Both the position numbers and the translations under genes were made by a program. Shown one piece after another: positions 25,067 through 32,130 of a stretch of DNA of 34,674 nt (within the stretch, counting starts at the first letter, position 1; each line of letters begins with the position of its first letter). The notes below the pieces were generated by a model that saw only the letters and a list, made by a program, of their open reading frames with translations, was not told the DNA's origin and made no database searches. Source of the stretch: a virus; the IMG/VR virus record IMGVR_UViG_3300030116_004577, positions 1 to 34,674 of that record. One strand, 5' to 3'.

Positions 25067-25135
25067 TAATAACGAACTTTAAAAAAAATTAGCGTATTTA
25101 CGATTGCCAATAAAGAAAACATTTTTGCATATCTG

Positions 25136-25150
25136 TGGTATACTTTTTAT
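25136..25150 (+). promoter_or_regulatory. Extended -10 promoter, probably leaderless
   Basis: TGGTATACT (25136-25144) is an extended -10 box. Only six bases separate it from the ATG at 25151, so transcription should begin at or next to the start codon. No Shine-Dalgarno sequence is present. Together these point to a leaderless mRNA for the two plus-strand genes. Confidence 0.65.
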
Positions 25151-25384
25151 ATGGAAAAAGATGTGGTGATGATTTCGACTTTGCATATCTCATCTGGAAG
25201 CTTTACTCTAGAAAAGTATGTAGACAAATCAGGTGAGGTAGAAATTTTTGGCAAATCTTTTCTCATAAAGCTACAAAACAATAAACTTAATATATCAGAG
25301 AAACTACCTGCAAAAAGTTTTAAAGGTGGTGCTGAAGAAAGAGATTATTTATACAAATGGTTGAAAGAAGAACTACAAGAGTAG
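25151..25384 (+). CDS. Unknown small protein of plus-strand cassette (77 aa)
   Basis: The 77-residue product starts MEKDVVMISTLHISSGSFTL and ends in a charged helix (ERDYLYKWLKEELQE). I do not recognise a family. The middle is short beta strands (GEVEIFGKSFLIKLQNNKLN). It opens a two-gene cassette placed against the transcription direction of the surrounding head genes, behind an extended -10 promoter that would give a leaderless message. It overlaps the ribbon-helix-helix-like gene by 28 bases. Possible roles are an early regulator, a host-takeover protein or one half of a toxin-antitoxin-like pair. An alternative start at the Met at residue 7 has no better ribosome site. Confidence 0.6.
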   Translation: MEKDVVMISTLHISSGSFTLEKYVDKSGEVEIFGKSFLIKLQNNKLNISEKLPAKSFKGGAEERDYLYKWLKEELQE

Positions 25385-25566
25385 ACAAAGAATTTGTCGC
25401 TTTTATGGATCATATTGCCAAGTCAGATAGACCAAACAGAAATAAAATAATTACTGATTGGTTAGCATTTTTAGATGATGAAGGCCAAGCAAGACTAATT
25501 AACAAATTAAAAGTAAGGGGTATTGATTATATCCCTAGCGAAAATCGGCGATTTTTCGAAGTTTAG
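25357..25566 (+). CDS. Ribbon-helix-helix-like regulator (69 aa)
   Basis: The 69-residue product has an RTTRVDKEFVAFMDHIA segment, a beta strand then a helix, followed by RNKIITDWLAFLDD, a second helix. This is the arrangement of Arc/MetJ ribbon-helix-helix repressors, where 'R.t.rv......l' forms the DNA-contact strand. The rest (RLINKLKVRGIDYIP) is basic. It probably autoregulates the cassette or controls the head operon. It overlaps its upstream partner by 28 bases and runs 32 bases into the 3' end of the portal gene on the opposite strand. The fold assignment is by pattern only. Confidence 0.6.
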   Translation: MVERRTTRVDKEFVAFMDHIAKSDRPNRNKIITDWLAFLDDEGQARLINKLKVRGIDYIPSENRRFFEV

Positions 25567-28207
25567 ATACAGGCTGAATTACTGATCTATCAGTTTTAGT
25601 ATGTGATCCATCTTCGTTGATTGCCCAAACAGCTATCTTAGCAACAGGCTTTTGTGGTGTTGCTTCAATTGACTCTTGACCAGCGGTAGCTTTACCACTT
25701 GTCTTAACACTAGTGACAATACCGTTTGCAGTTGATGGTGGATCAGGATCTTTATTTATTTTCCAAGATACAGCGTCACCAGCTTTTATTGAACCAGCTG
25801 GTGCTTTTTCTTCTGGACTATAAAGATCATCACCTCTCTCATTCATTGTTTCTGCTTCTTCTGTAGAAACTTTAAGCTCATCAATTATTTCTGTCGAATT
25901 TTTCTTAGAACTTAATGGATGGTTGCTAGGCAATAGATCTCGATCATAAGGTGTTCTCTTGAACTTACCTGTTCTTAAAGCTCTTAATAGGCCATTCACC
26001 CTGGCCATTGCCCACTGGGATGGTCCAGCTACATTACCTCTTACCGATCCAGGATTATTTCTGTAAGCGGCCAATCCTCTGTTATAACAAGCAGTAAGCA
26101 TTCTTAGTGTTGCTCTATATCTTGGGTTTTTTGCATTATGAGCTTCTACTTTTTTCTGAAGTGCTTTCTTAGTTGCTGCACTTAAAGCTTTAGCTTCAAT
26201 ATCAGCTAGCAATTCATCTTGTATCTTTCTTCTCTCTCTAATAACTTTTTTGTAATCATTTACAAGACTTTTCATTTTAGATACACCAATATTTGCTACG
26301 CCACCCCACTTCATAACAGCTATAGCACCGTTTAGTCTATTATCACCTTTGTGTCTACTCATAAAACTTTCACGCCTTTTGACCCAATTAAGTACACTCT
26401 CTGATCTTTCACCAGCTCTATATTTTGTCCACCTGTCAAAAGCATCGTTACCAGTAAATGATGTTGGTGGGTTTCCACCTGTTCCTGCTCTTCGCCATAT
26501 CTCAGGCCAATTATCTTTAAGATCTTTTACATAGTTGTAATCTGGGAATTGTTTGAATTTTGAATTTGAAATAGATATTGTTTGGTTGTCACCAGAAGAT
26601 GGAAAGTTTGTAATCTTAGGAGCTTTAGCATCCTTTTTCATATTTGCTAATGCTCTTTCTGCTTCTTCACGAGTTTTAAAACATTCTATTACTTTATTGT
26701 CCTCGTGATCAAGAATACAAAATGCACCATTAGGCATTTCAGCAACATATTTTTCTTCGTTCATTGCTGTAGGTGTTGGTTTTATAATACTTTCTCTTAC
26801 AGAATCTACAGCTGCTGCCGTTGATGTTAATACTTTTTCTTGAAGATCTTTTATCATATTTTTAAGATCTTCTATTTCATTATTCTTTTCGTCCTCTTCT
26901 TCTACTGGTGCGCTAGAACCATCGACTGGGCGTTCAACCATATTCATTGGTCTTAAATATAAATCATGTGTTTCGTCAGTATTGAGGCCTGCTTGTTTCC
27001 TGGCTTCAGCTATTGTAATCCAACCACCTTGTACAGCTGTATTCATTCTCTTGTAAATATCATCTTTATCTTGCGATAACGCCCTTACATCTTCAAGATT
27101 GTATTGAACAAAAAAATCATCAGCAGGAAAATCTACTTTTAGTAATTGATGTGTTAATTCAGAAGCAACTGCTTTCCATAAAGGTACAAGCTTTTGTTCT
27201 GTGAAAAATTCTCTAAGTTCTCTTGTGTTGTTATAAGTTGCAGCATCAAGACCAGCTCCAAGACCTGCAAGTATAGCTGGCACACCTAATACAGCAGATA
27301 CTCTTTCTTCAGGTATTTTTCTTAGCTCACTCAAGTTCATTTGATCTGGTGAAAAAGATACAACTTCTACATTCATTGCGCCAGACAAGATCATAGGCGC
27401 ACCACGATTCTTACCACCAAACTTCTGCTTATACATAGCAGAGATTGCTTCTGCTTCTTCTTTCGAAGGACCACCCATTGCATCATCTTTAGGTGAGAGG
27501 ATGACACCTGGTACAGCCATGTTATGTAAGAGTGCTGCTGCATATTGTCCTGCGGCCTCATCACCTAAGATTTCTCTTAGTACTGATTTTAGAGGAGCAA
27601 ACCCACGCCTATGGTTATTAGGGTCAATACCGTTTCTAATATGCACAACATCTTCTGTTTTAAGTGTTATACTATTACCTCCGAGTCCACCATAAGGACT
27701 GTATTTAAAATTATTGATCAACTGATTTTCATCACCTTTTGGTTCGACCATATCAGGCATTAGAGGTACTAGCTCTACCACACTTCCATCTGCATTACGG
27801 TTTTTGTATAAGAAAGCATCACCGTGTGCTGATAAGGCCGTGACAATATAATGTGCTAATAAGTTTCCTGAAGTAAAAGGATTAGGCCTATCTAGTAGTT
27901 GTGTAACAGGATGTTTTTTTACTGTTTCAATATCACCGTCATCTGTTTCAAAACAGACTTTTACTTTTGGCTCTGCAAAAGATGTTGCTAAAACATTTAA
28001 ACAAGCTACAACTGCTGAGTTGTTAGATCCATCTCCAACATCATCAAGCATACTTGTTGGAAAATATCCAGACTCAGTATTGTAACCATAAACAGCACGA
28101 TCAAGACTAGTTTGTTGATTATATCTAGAAATTTTTTGTTGTTGTCTTTGTGTTGGTGCGTTTAAAAAATCTAACGCTCTTTGAAACCTTGATTTATTCT
28201 CTGCCAT
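25535..28207 (-). CDS. Portal protein (HK97 type) with multi-module C-terminal extension
   Basis: The 890-residue product is about twice the normal portal length. Residues 1-430 are a typical HK97 portal: SAVVACLNVLATSFAEPKVK, HPVTQLLDRPNP, DVVHIRNGIDPNNHRRGFAP, SELRKIPEERVSAVLGVPA, TYNNTRELREFFTEQKLVPL. After an acidic coiled-coil linker come three further modules. Residues about 560-680 (FPDYNYVKDLKDNWPEIWRR; ESVLNWVKRRESFMSRH) and about 700-775 (ATLRMLTACYNRGLAAYR; PSQWAMARVNGLLRALR) recur in marine phage structural proteins. Residues about 815-890 (GDAVSWKINKDPDPPSTANG to KLRKIADFR) look like a small Tudor-type barrel. The gene starts one codon after the large terminase stop (TAAATG). Confidence 0.88.
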   Translation of the reverse strand: MAENKSRFQRALDFLNAPTQRQQQKISRYNQQTSLDRAVYGYNTESGYFPTSMLDDVGDGSNNSAVVACLNVLATSFAEPKVKVCFETDDGDIETVKKHPVTQLLDRPNPFTSGNLLAHYIVTALSAHGDAFLYKNRNADGSVVELVPLMPDMVEPKGDENQLINNFKYSPYGGLGGNSITLKTEDVVHIRNGIDPNNHRRGFAPLKSVLREILGDEAAGQYAAALLHNMAVPGVILSPKDDAMGGPSKEEAEAISAMYKQKFGGKNRGAPMILSGAMNVEVVSFSPDQMNLSELRKIPEERVSAVLGVPAILAGLGAGLDAATYNNTRELREFFTEQKLVPLWKAVASELTHQLLKVDFPADDFFVQYNLEDVRALSQDKDDIYKRMNTAVQGGWITIAEARKQAGLNTDETHDLYLRPMNMVERPVDGSSAPVEEEDEKNNEIEDLKNMIKDLQEKVLTSTAAAVDSVRESIIKPTPTAMNEEKYVAEMPNGAFCILDHEDNKVIECFKTREEAERALANMKKDAKAPKITNFPSSGDNQTISISNSKFKQFPDYNYVKDLKDNWPEIWRRAGTGGNPPTSFTGNDAFDRWTKYRAGERSESVLNWVKRRESFMSRHKGDNRLNGAIAVMKWGGVANIGVSKMKSLVNDYKKVIRERRKIQDELLADIEAKALSAATKKALQKKVEAHNAKNPRYRATLRMLTACYNRGLAAYRNNPGSVRGNVAGPSQWAMARVNGLLRALRTGKFKRTPYDRDLLPSNHPLSSKKNSTEIIDELKVSTEEAETMNERGDDLYSPEEKAPAGSIKAGDAVSWKINKDPDPPSTANGIVTSVKTSGKATAGQESIEATPQKPVAKIAVWAINEDGSHTKTDRSVIQPVSKLRKIADFR
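25539..25558. terminator. Hairpin within the convergent portal/RHH gene overlap
   Basis: CGAAAATC and GATTTTTCG pair around a GGC loop with one bulged base. The element lies inside the 32-base tail-to-tail overlap of the portal gene and the plus-strand ribbon-helix-helix gene. Ts lie in the stem on either strand rather than after it, so it would be a weak bidirectional terminator at best. Confidence 0.4.
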
Positions 28208-29443
28208 TTAGTAAGCTGTCCATTCTCTTTTAGCTTGTGCGCTCAAAACTCCATAACCGATTGCGTCCACAATGTCATCATGATGACCTACTGGAAAACT
28301 CATAAGTTCTCGCTCTACTTCTACTAACCAAGGTGCGCCTTGTCTAAAAAAGATATCACCTGCTTCCATGCGAGCAGCGAGTGGCATAGCTCGTGAAACT
28401 TTATCTTTATCTGCTCTAAGCTCTTTCACAGCTAGGCCATCCCTTTTAGCAAATTGTATGAGCGAAAGCTGGAAACCAGCTCGTTCCATACCTACCCATT
28501 GTAAATCATATTGTGCCATTTTTTGTCTTATTTTAGGTATTATATCTGGTGCTTCCATGCGTTCACGAACAACATCTAACACCAATACTTTACCCTTTGG
28601 CGTTATTGCAAAACTTGCTATTACAGTATAGTCAGCTCCTTCTTGAATTGAGGTAGCGAGGTCAACGGTACAAAATCTAGTGCAATCATATAAATTTACA
28701 TTTTCGCCACTAGCAAATAAAGTGCCACCTTTTTCTTTAAAATACTTAATCCACTCTGGTTTGAGTAATCCTTGACCTGCCTCAACAAATTCAGCTAAAT
28801 ACTCTTGGGCAAAAACAATAGACCCAACTTCATTTTTAGCTTGATCTACTTCTTCTTTATCAATAGCTGGATTATCGTATGTTGCAAATTGGAACTTTTC
28901 CCAATCATCTTTATCTTGTGCAAACTCCCATAGTTCGTAAAACCAATTATTCATACCCATAGGTGTAGATATAAATAAAGCTCCACCTTTTCTCTCTGTA
29001 AGAGTAGGCCTTAACACCTGGTGCCATACATCTTCTTTAACAAAAGCAGCTTCGTCCATAACTAAAAAATCTAAACCTTCACCACGAAGTCTATGCGGAC
29101 TATCTGCTGATCTTACAGCGATTGATCCGCCAGACCAGGGAAACTTTACTTCCATATTTACTAATGATATTGTTGGCTCTAAACTTTCAGGAAAAGATCT
29201 CGCAGCTTCTTGTATATCTCGCCAACCAACTCTTGCAATAGTATATGTAGGTGCAACCCACCAAGCTCTTTTACCATTTAGTGCCATTTCAAGACACATT
29301 TGTACGCCAAGTCTTGTTTTACCAAAACGCCTACCTGCACATAGAATTTTCCAACGAGCTTCAGAATTAGCTACTTTTAATTGTGCTGGGTGTAGATCAG
29401 GAAAAAAAGTTTCTACAGGTTTTTTTATATTATTTGCCATCAC
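28208..29443 (-). CDS. terL: Terminase large subunit
   Basis: The 411-residue product is the packaging motor ATPase and nuclease. Walker A is AGRRFGKT (36-43) and Walker B LDFLVMDEAAF (124-134, acidic pair D130/E131). The coupling segment is ALFISTPMG. The nuclease domain shows TVDLATSIQEGADYT with Asp261 and the C-terminal HHDDIVDAIGYG with Asp389/390/393 as metal ligands. The length is standard. The numbering uses a GTG at 29443; the adjacent ATG at 29440 is equally possible, and neither has a clear ribosome site beyond a close AGG. It is followed by portal without a gap, but its small subunit lies about 4.7 kb upstream rather than next to it. Confidence 0.95.
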   Translation of the reverse strand: MMANNIKKPVETFFPDLHPAQLKVANSEARWKILCAGRRFGKTRLGVQMCLEMALNGKRAWWVAPTYTIARVGWRDIQEAARSFPESLEPTISLVNMEVKFPWSGGSIAVRSADSPHRLRGEGLDFLVMDEAAFVKEDVWHQVLRPTLTERKGGALFISTPMGMNNWFYELWEFAQDKDDWEKFQFATYDNPAIDKEEVDQAKNEVGSIVFAQEYLAEFVEAGQGLLKPEWIKYFKEKGGTLFASGENVNLYDCTRFCTVDLATSIQEGADYTVIASFAITPKGKVLVLDVVRERMEAPDIIPKIRQKMAQYDLQWVGMERAGFQLSLIQFAKRDGLAVKELRADKDKVSRAMPLAARMEAGDIFFRQGAPWLVEVERELMSFPVGHHDDIVDAIGYGVLSAQAKREWTAY

Positions 29444-29466
29444 CTAAAGTGTAGCAAGGATATTAC

Positions 29467-30543
29467 CTATTCTGTTTCGTTTTCTAGAACTAATATATAA
29501 GCTAGTTTATTTAGAAGTATTTTTTCTTTTATAAATAAAGCTTCTTGATCTTTATCATACACTTGTTTATTTGTTGTAGATATAAACTCATTTAAGGCAA
29601 AATCCTCTTCACCATAAATTAAAGAAAACAAGTTTTCAATTTTCATATCTTCTAAATCTTGAGTAATGACAAAAAGCTTAGAACCTCTCTTCATCATTAC
29701 ACCTAAGTCAATAATCATCTGTCTTTGAAAACTAGCTGGATCTAGATCTTCTGGATCATCTAAGAAGTCAAGCATATTTAAAATAACAATATCTGCTTCT
29801 GTAAGTTCTTTAGGCAACTTACCAACAGACAGATCTTGAGGCATAACCTTGTTAGTTCCTCTTTCTGGTATCAAATCAAAACTTGTAACTTCATAACCTA
29901 GCTCTGTTCCTAAATCATATGTGACTTGGTACTTGTCTGTAAGATCTACAATTTTACTTTCATTTCCATCTGTAAACCAATAAAGTAAATTAGCTATCAT
30001 TTGCGGTGGTGTTTTGAATGGAACATCTAAACCATACTTTTCATCTGGTTTACCAAAAGACCAAACATTAGAAGTTTTTAAATTTACACCAGCTTTTTCT
30101 ACTAAGTTAAAACTTTCATTATCAAAATTTAATTCTTTTATTTTATTTTTCTTGACTGTTGCTCTTAAATCTCTTACAGAATAATTATTGTCATAGGCTT
30201 CTTTTAACAAAGAGTCTATCTTTTTATCATCTTCTAAATATGCAACTTCGTGATGATGTGTCCAGGACAATTCTGGAACTCTTCTTTCTAAAGGTATCTT
30301 GTTGGCAACATAAGCTGCATTACTAAATGTAGAATATGGTATTCCAAAGTCTAAGGCCTGAGAGGCTAGTTCCCCATACTTACGATCTCCATAGTTCCAC
30401 CAATCACCAAGCCACCACATAATATGTTTTGCTTGATTTGTTAAAGCTTCACCGATTTCAACCCACTCTTCGTATTCAAGATCATCTCTCAAATCCAAAC
30501 TAATAGATTGTACTTTTGATAATTCTATCTCTCCCATATCCAT
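29467..30543 (-). CDS. HTH protein with degenerate DNA-methyltransferase-like domain
   Basis: The 358-residue product has two parts. Residues about 20-125 (EEWVEIGEALTNQAKHIMWW, LGDWWNYGDRKYGELASQAL, PELSWTHHHEVAYLE) match a helix-turn-helix domain found in phage ParB-like and methylase proteins, usually reading 'W..G..L........W..GDW...GE..YG', then 'LS..HH..VA.L'. Residues about 160-300 line up with N4/N6 DNA methylases (VWSFGKPDEKYGLDVPFKTP, then PQMIANLLYWFTDG). However, the SAM-binding DPFAGSGTT is replaced by IVDLTDKYQVTYDLG and the catalytic DPPY by NMLDF. It is therefore probably catalytically dead and acts as a DNA-binding or packaging-associated protein. It lies directly upstream of terL, has no Shine-Dalgarno site, and may be leaderless behind TATAGT. 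Confidence 0.7.
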   Translation of the reverse strand: MDMGEIELSKVQSISLDLRDDLEYEEWVEIGEALTNQAKHIMWWLGDWWNYGDRKYGELASQALDFGIPYSTFSNAAYVANKIPLERRVPELSWTHHHEVAYLEDDKKIDSLLKEAYDNNYSVRDLRATVKKNKIKELNFDNESFNLVEKAGVNLKTSNVWSFGKPDEKYGLDVPFKTPPQMIANLLYWFTDGNESKIVDLTDKYQVTYDLGTELGYEVTSFDLIPERGTNKVMPQDLSVGKLPKELTEADIVILNMLDFLDDPEDLDPASFQRQMIIDLGVMMKRGSKLFVITQDLEDMKIENLFSLIYGEEDFALNEFISTTNKQVYDKDQEALFIKEKILLNKLAYILVLENETE

Positions 30544-30563
30544 ATTCTACTATATTAAGGTTT

Positions 30564-30573
30564 ACATGTGACA
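30564..30573. promoter_or_regulatory. Motif TGTCACATGT shared with 32149-32158
   Basis: ACATGTGACA followed by an A-rich run occurs here, about 20 bases upstream of the HTH/pseudo-methylase gene, and again at 32149-32158 upstream of the small gene trio. On the minus strand both read TTTTTATTTTTT, a few bases, then TGTCACATGT. Both sit just before minus-strand genes, so a shared regulator is possible. Confidence 0.4.
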
Positions 30574-30616
30574 AAAAATAAAAAAGCTCCAGGAAAAACT
30601 ACAAACCCAGAGCTTT
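30574..30616 (-). terminator. Terminator after thioredoxin gene
   Basis: AAAGCTC (30610-30616 read on the minus strand) pairs with GAGCTTT (30583-30589). The stem extends through four further pairs including two wobbles, and is followed by TTTTTTATTTTTT on the minus strand. It lies eleven bases past the thioredoxin stop and would isolate that gene from the terminase operon. Confidence 0.75.
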
Positions 30617-30626
30617 CTTATTTGCG

Positions 30627-30947
30627 TTATCGTATATGCTTTTCGAAAGTCTTTCTTATGTTTGGTTCATTAATTTGTGAACGCACTTCAGAAACTGGTT
30701 GACCATTTCTATAAGCTATAAAAGTTGGCACAGAATATATGCTATATGTAGTAGCTATATTAGTTGCCTGATCTACATCTAATGAAACAAACTCGACTTC
30801 TTTATCAGACCACTCATCTGAGATTTTTTCTACTGATGGCATAATCGCTTTGCATGGACCACACCAATCAGCTTCAAACTTGACTATTGTTGTAATGTCT
30901 CGATTGATTGCCTCCGAAAACTCATTTTGTTGAATTTGTCTAATCAT
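30627..30947 (-). CDS. trx: Thioredoxin
   Basis: The 106-residue product is a complete thioredoxin. It has the redox-active WCGPC at 28-32 after IVKFEAD, a cis-proline SVPTFIAYRNG at about 73-83, and the usual EFVSLDVDQ strand. It would be a cytoplasmic disulfide reductase, kept reduced by host thioredoxin reductase. In phages it may support ribonucleotide reductase or DNA polymerase processivity, or remodel host redox state, which could matter to the phage's WhiB iron-sulfur protein; the link is speculative. It stands alone between a divergent plus-strand pair and its own terminator. No Shine-Dalgarno site precedes the ATG. Confidence 0.95.
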   Translation of the reverse strand: MIRQIQQNEFSEAINRDITTIVKFEADWCGPCKAIMPSVEKISDEWSDKEVEFVSLDVDQATNIATTYSIYSVPTFIAYRNGQPVSEVRSQINEPNIRKTFEKHIR

Positions 30948-31010
30948 AGTTCTAATACAATATCATAAAACAAAACTTATAAGTTGCAATAAGATATATA
31001 AAATTAAAAA

Positions 31011-31139
31011 ATGGATAAAATATTTACAGTAAAAAAAGAACACGCAAAAAATTTAAATAGAAAACAAAGAAGGCAGTTAGCTAAAAAAATAAGAAAAGAT
31101 TTGGCTTTTGAAAAAAGAAAGATTAATAAACAAGCTTAG
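31011..31139 (+). CDS. Small basic protein (42 aa)
   Basis: The 42-residue product starts MDKIFTVKKEHAKNLNRKQR and continues as one very basic helix (RQLAKKIRKDLAFEKRK). Such a short polybasic helix could bind RNA or DNA. The upstream sequence shows TATAAA about eight bases before the ATG and no ribosome site, again consistent with a leaderless message. It overlaps the following membrane-protein gene by 32 bases. No family is recognised. It is on the plus strand, opposite to the flanking genes, and divergent from thioredoxin. Confidence 0.5.
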   Translation: MDKIFTVKKEHAKNLNRKQRRQLAKKIRKDLAFEKRKINKQA

Positions 31140-31335
31140 AAAATATGTTGCATATTCTCTAACAATAGGTGGGCTTGCTCACTTTATTGAGTTTGGTTTT
31201 GCACTTTATGAAAAGGCCTATATAACTTCCGTCATTACAATTGTGTTTGGAATACTTGATTTACTTGCTGCTTATATTGTAAAAGAAAAGGCTGAACCTT
31301 TCGATTCAGCCGATGATGGGAGGAAGTCGGTTTAG
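31108..31335 (+). CDS. Small two-span membrane protein (75 aa)
   Basis: The 75-residue product begins at a TTG at 31108 and has a basic N-terminus (KKERLINKLRKY). Two hydrophobic segments follow, roughly residues 13-33 (VAYSLTIGGLAHFIEFGFAL) and 38-60 (YITSVITIVFGILDLLAAYI), and then a polar tail. The topology is that of a small holin or membrane effector, but nothing distinguishes these. It overlaps the 42-aa basic gene by 32 bases in another frame and its stop lies in a hairpin that looks like a terminator. No ATG exists in frame before the first membrane segment, so the TTG is the likely start. Confidence 0.6.
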   Translation: MKKERLINKLRKYVAYSLTIGGLAHFIEFGFALYEKAYITSVITIVFGILDLLAAYIVKEKAEPFDSADDGRKSV

Positions 31336-31347
31336 TAGCCGACCTTT
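31324..31347 (+). terminator. Possible terminator overlapping the membrane-protein stop
   Basis: GTCGG (31326-31330) pairs with CCGAC (31339-31343), flanked by a weak AA/TT extension and followed by CTTTATA. The TAG stop is in the loop. The stem is short, so the call is tentative. Confidence 0.4.
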
Positions 31348-31393
31348 ATACTATAAAGCATCAAAGTTTGATTTAAGGTTTTTCATATACATA

Positions 31394-31455
31394 AAAAAAA
31401 GGACTTACCTGTCCCAGTAAATCCTTTTTCTATTCTTGCTATGGTTTTACCATAG
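31394..31455. terminator. Bidirectional terminator plus second hairpin between convergent operons
   Basis: AAAGGACTTAC and GTAAATCCTTT (31397-31428) pair with one mismatch and have A/T runs on both sides, giving a terminator in either direction. A second, perfect 7-bp hairpin, CTATGGT with ACCATAG around TTT, lies at 31439-31455. They separate the plus-strand pair from the minus-strand small gene trio, which converge here. Confidence 0.75.
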
Positions 31456-31472
31456 ACGATTACAAATTAATT

Positions 31473-31670
31473 TTAACCTTCGTCAAAAGCTTTGCAAATC
31501 TTTAAATATAAATTAACAAGATCATCAGCGTCTTGAACTAAATTGATACCCTTGATCCTCATGTAGTTAAATTGTTTTAAAACAACTTCTTTTAGATCAC
31601 CATCAGATATTAACTCGTCAATAGCGTCTTCTCTTTTTGTTCCTGGTGGAAACGCAAATTCATCTGCCAT
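31473..31670 (-). CDS. Small acidic protein (65 aa)
   Basis: The 65-residue product (MADEFAFPPGTKREDAIDEL, VVLKQFNYMRIKGINLVQDA, DLVNLYLKICKAFDEG) is acidic and helical. Its start overlaps the stop of the neighbour by one base (TAATG), so it is the last gene of a three-gene operon. I recognise no family. It is possibly a modulator of a host protein; early phage operons contain many such genes. Confidence 0.6.
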   Translation of the reverse strand: MADEFAFPPGTKREDAIDELISDGDLKEVVLKQFNYMRIKGINLVQDADDLVNLYLKICKAFDEG

Positions 31671-31852
31671 TACTCTGTCCCTTCTGGTTTTATGCCTGTG
31701 TATGCTTCATAATTTAAATCACGAATAACTCTTATCGTTGGTGTTATGTAGTCAGCAGTTCCTAACATCATATCTTGGAATTTTTCAAAAGCTTCATCTT
31801 CGTCTTTTGCTGTAATTTCAAATATTACTTGATAATCAAATTCTTCGTCCAA
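31670..31852 (-). CDS. Small protein with a DEDEAFEKF helix (60 aa)
   Basis: I start this gene at the TTG at 31852, because AAGGA lies five bases before it and the next gene upstream ends two bases away. The 60-residue product (YQVIFEITAKDEDEAFEKF, then TPTIRVIRDLNYEAYTG) is a beta strand, a 'DEDEAxxxF' helix and a second strand. That layout also appears in the adjacent 65-aa gene (VTREITEDYIIPADNEKEAL), so the two look like diverged paralogues. The fold resembles small phage proteins with a ferredoxin-like beta-alpha-beta unit. Function unknown. Confidence 0.6.
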   Translation of the reverse strand: MDEEFDYQVIFEITAKDEDEAFEKFQDMMLGTADYITPTIRVIRDLNYEAYTGIKPEGTE

Positions 31853-31853
31853 C

Positions 31854-32051
31854 TCAATCCTTAATTTCTTCTACTGGTTTGTATTTTAATATATCTGTAT
31901 GTAAATCAATGTTATATTGTAAAATAAGATCACTAATTGAACTATCTTTATAATTAACTATTTGATTGAATATTTTTAAAGCTTCTTTTTCATTATCTGC
32001 TGGAATTATATAATCTTCTGTTATTTCTCTTGTTACTAGATATTTTTTCAT
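31854..32051 (-). CDS. Small protein, first gene of the trio (65 aa)
   Basis: The ATG at 32051 has a perfect AAAGGAG ribosome site five bases upstream. The 65-residue product (MKKYLVTREITEDYIIPADN, then EKEALKIFNQIVNYKD) has the strand-then-'D.E.EAL..F' helix seen in the next gene. It is the first gene after a leader with a pentamer repeat and a 14-bp palindrome, so its operon may be specifically regulated. No known family. Confidence 0.65.
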   Translation of the reverse strand: MKKYLVTREITEDYIIPADNEKEALKIFNQIVNYKDSSISDLILQYNIDLHTDILKYKPVEEIKD

Positions 32052-32065
32052 TTTTCTCCTTTAGT

Positions 32066-32126
32066 TCTCTAGTCTACTCTACTCTATTCTAGTCTTATCT
32101 ACTCTACTCTTCTCTACTCTACTCTA
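32066..32126. repeat. Pentamer repeat tract (TCTAC/GTAGA) in the trio's leader
   Basis: About 60 bases consist of imperfect TCTAC and TCTAT units on the plus strand, i.e. GTAGA repeats in the minus-strand transcript, giving a purine-rich leader just upstream of the AAAGGAG ribosome site of the 65-aa gene. The tract starts and ends at CTAGAG-type sequence. Confidence 0.8.
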
Positions 32127-32130
32127 GGGC

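Noticed and set aside
32066-32126. Considered as a CRISPR array
   Set aside because: Units are only about five bases with no spacers; it is a simple pentamer tract.
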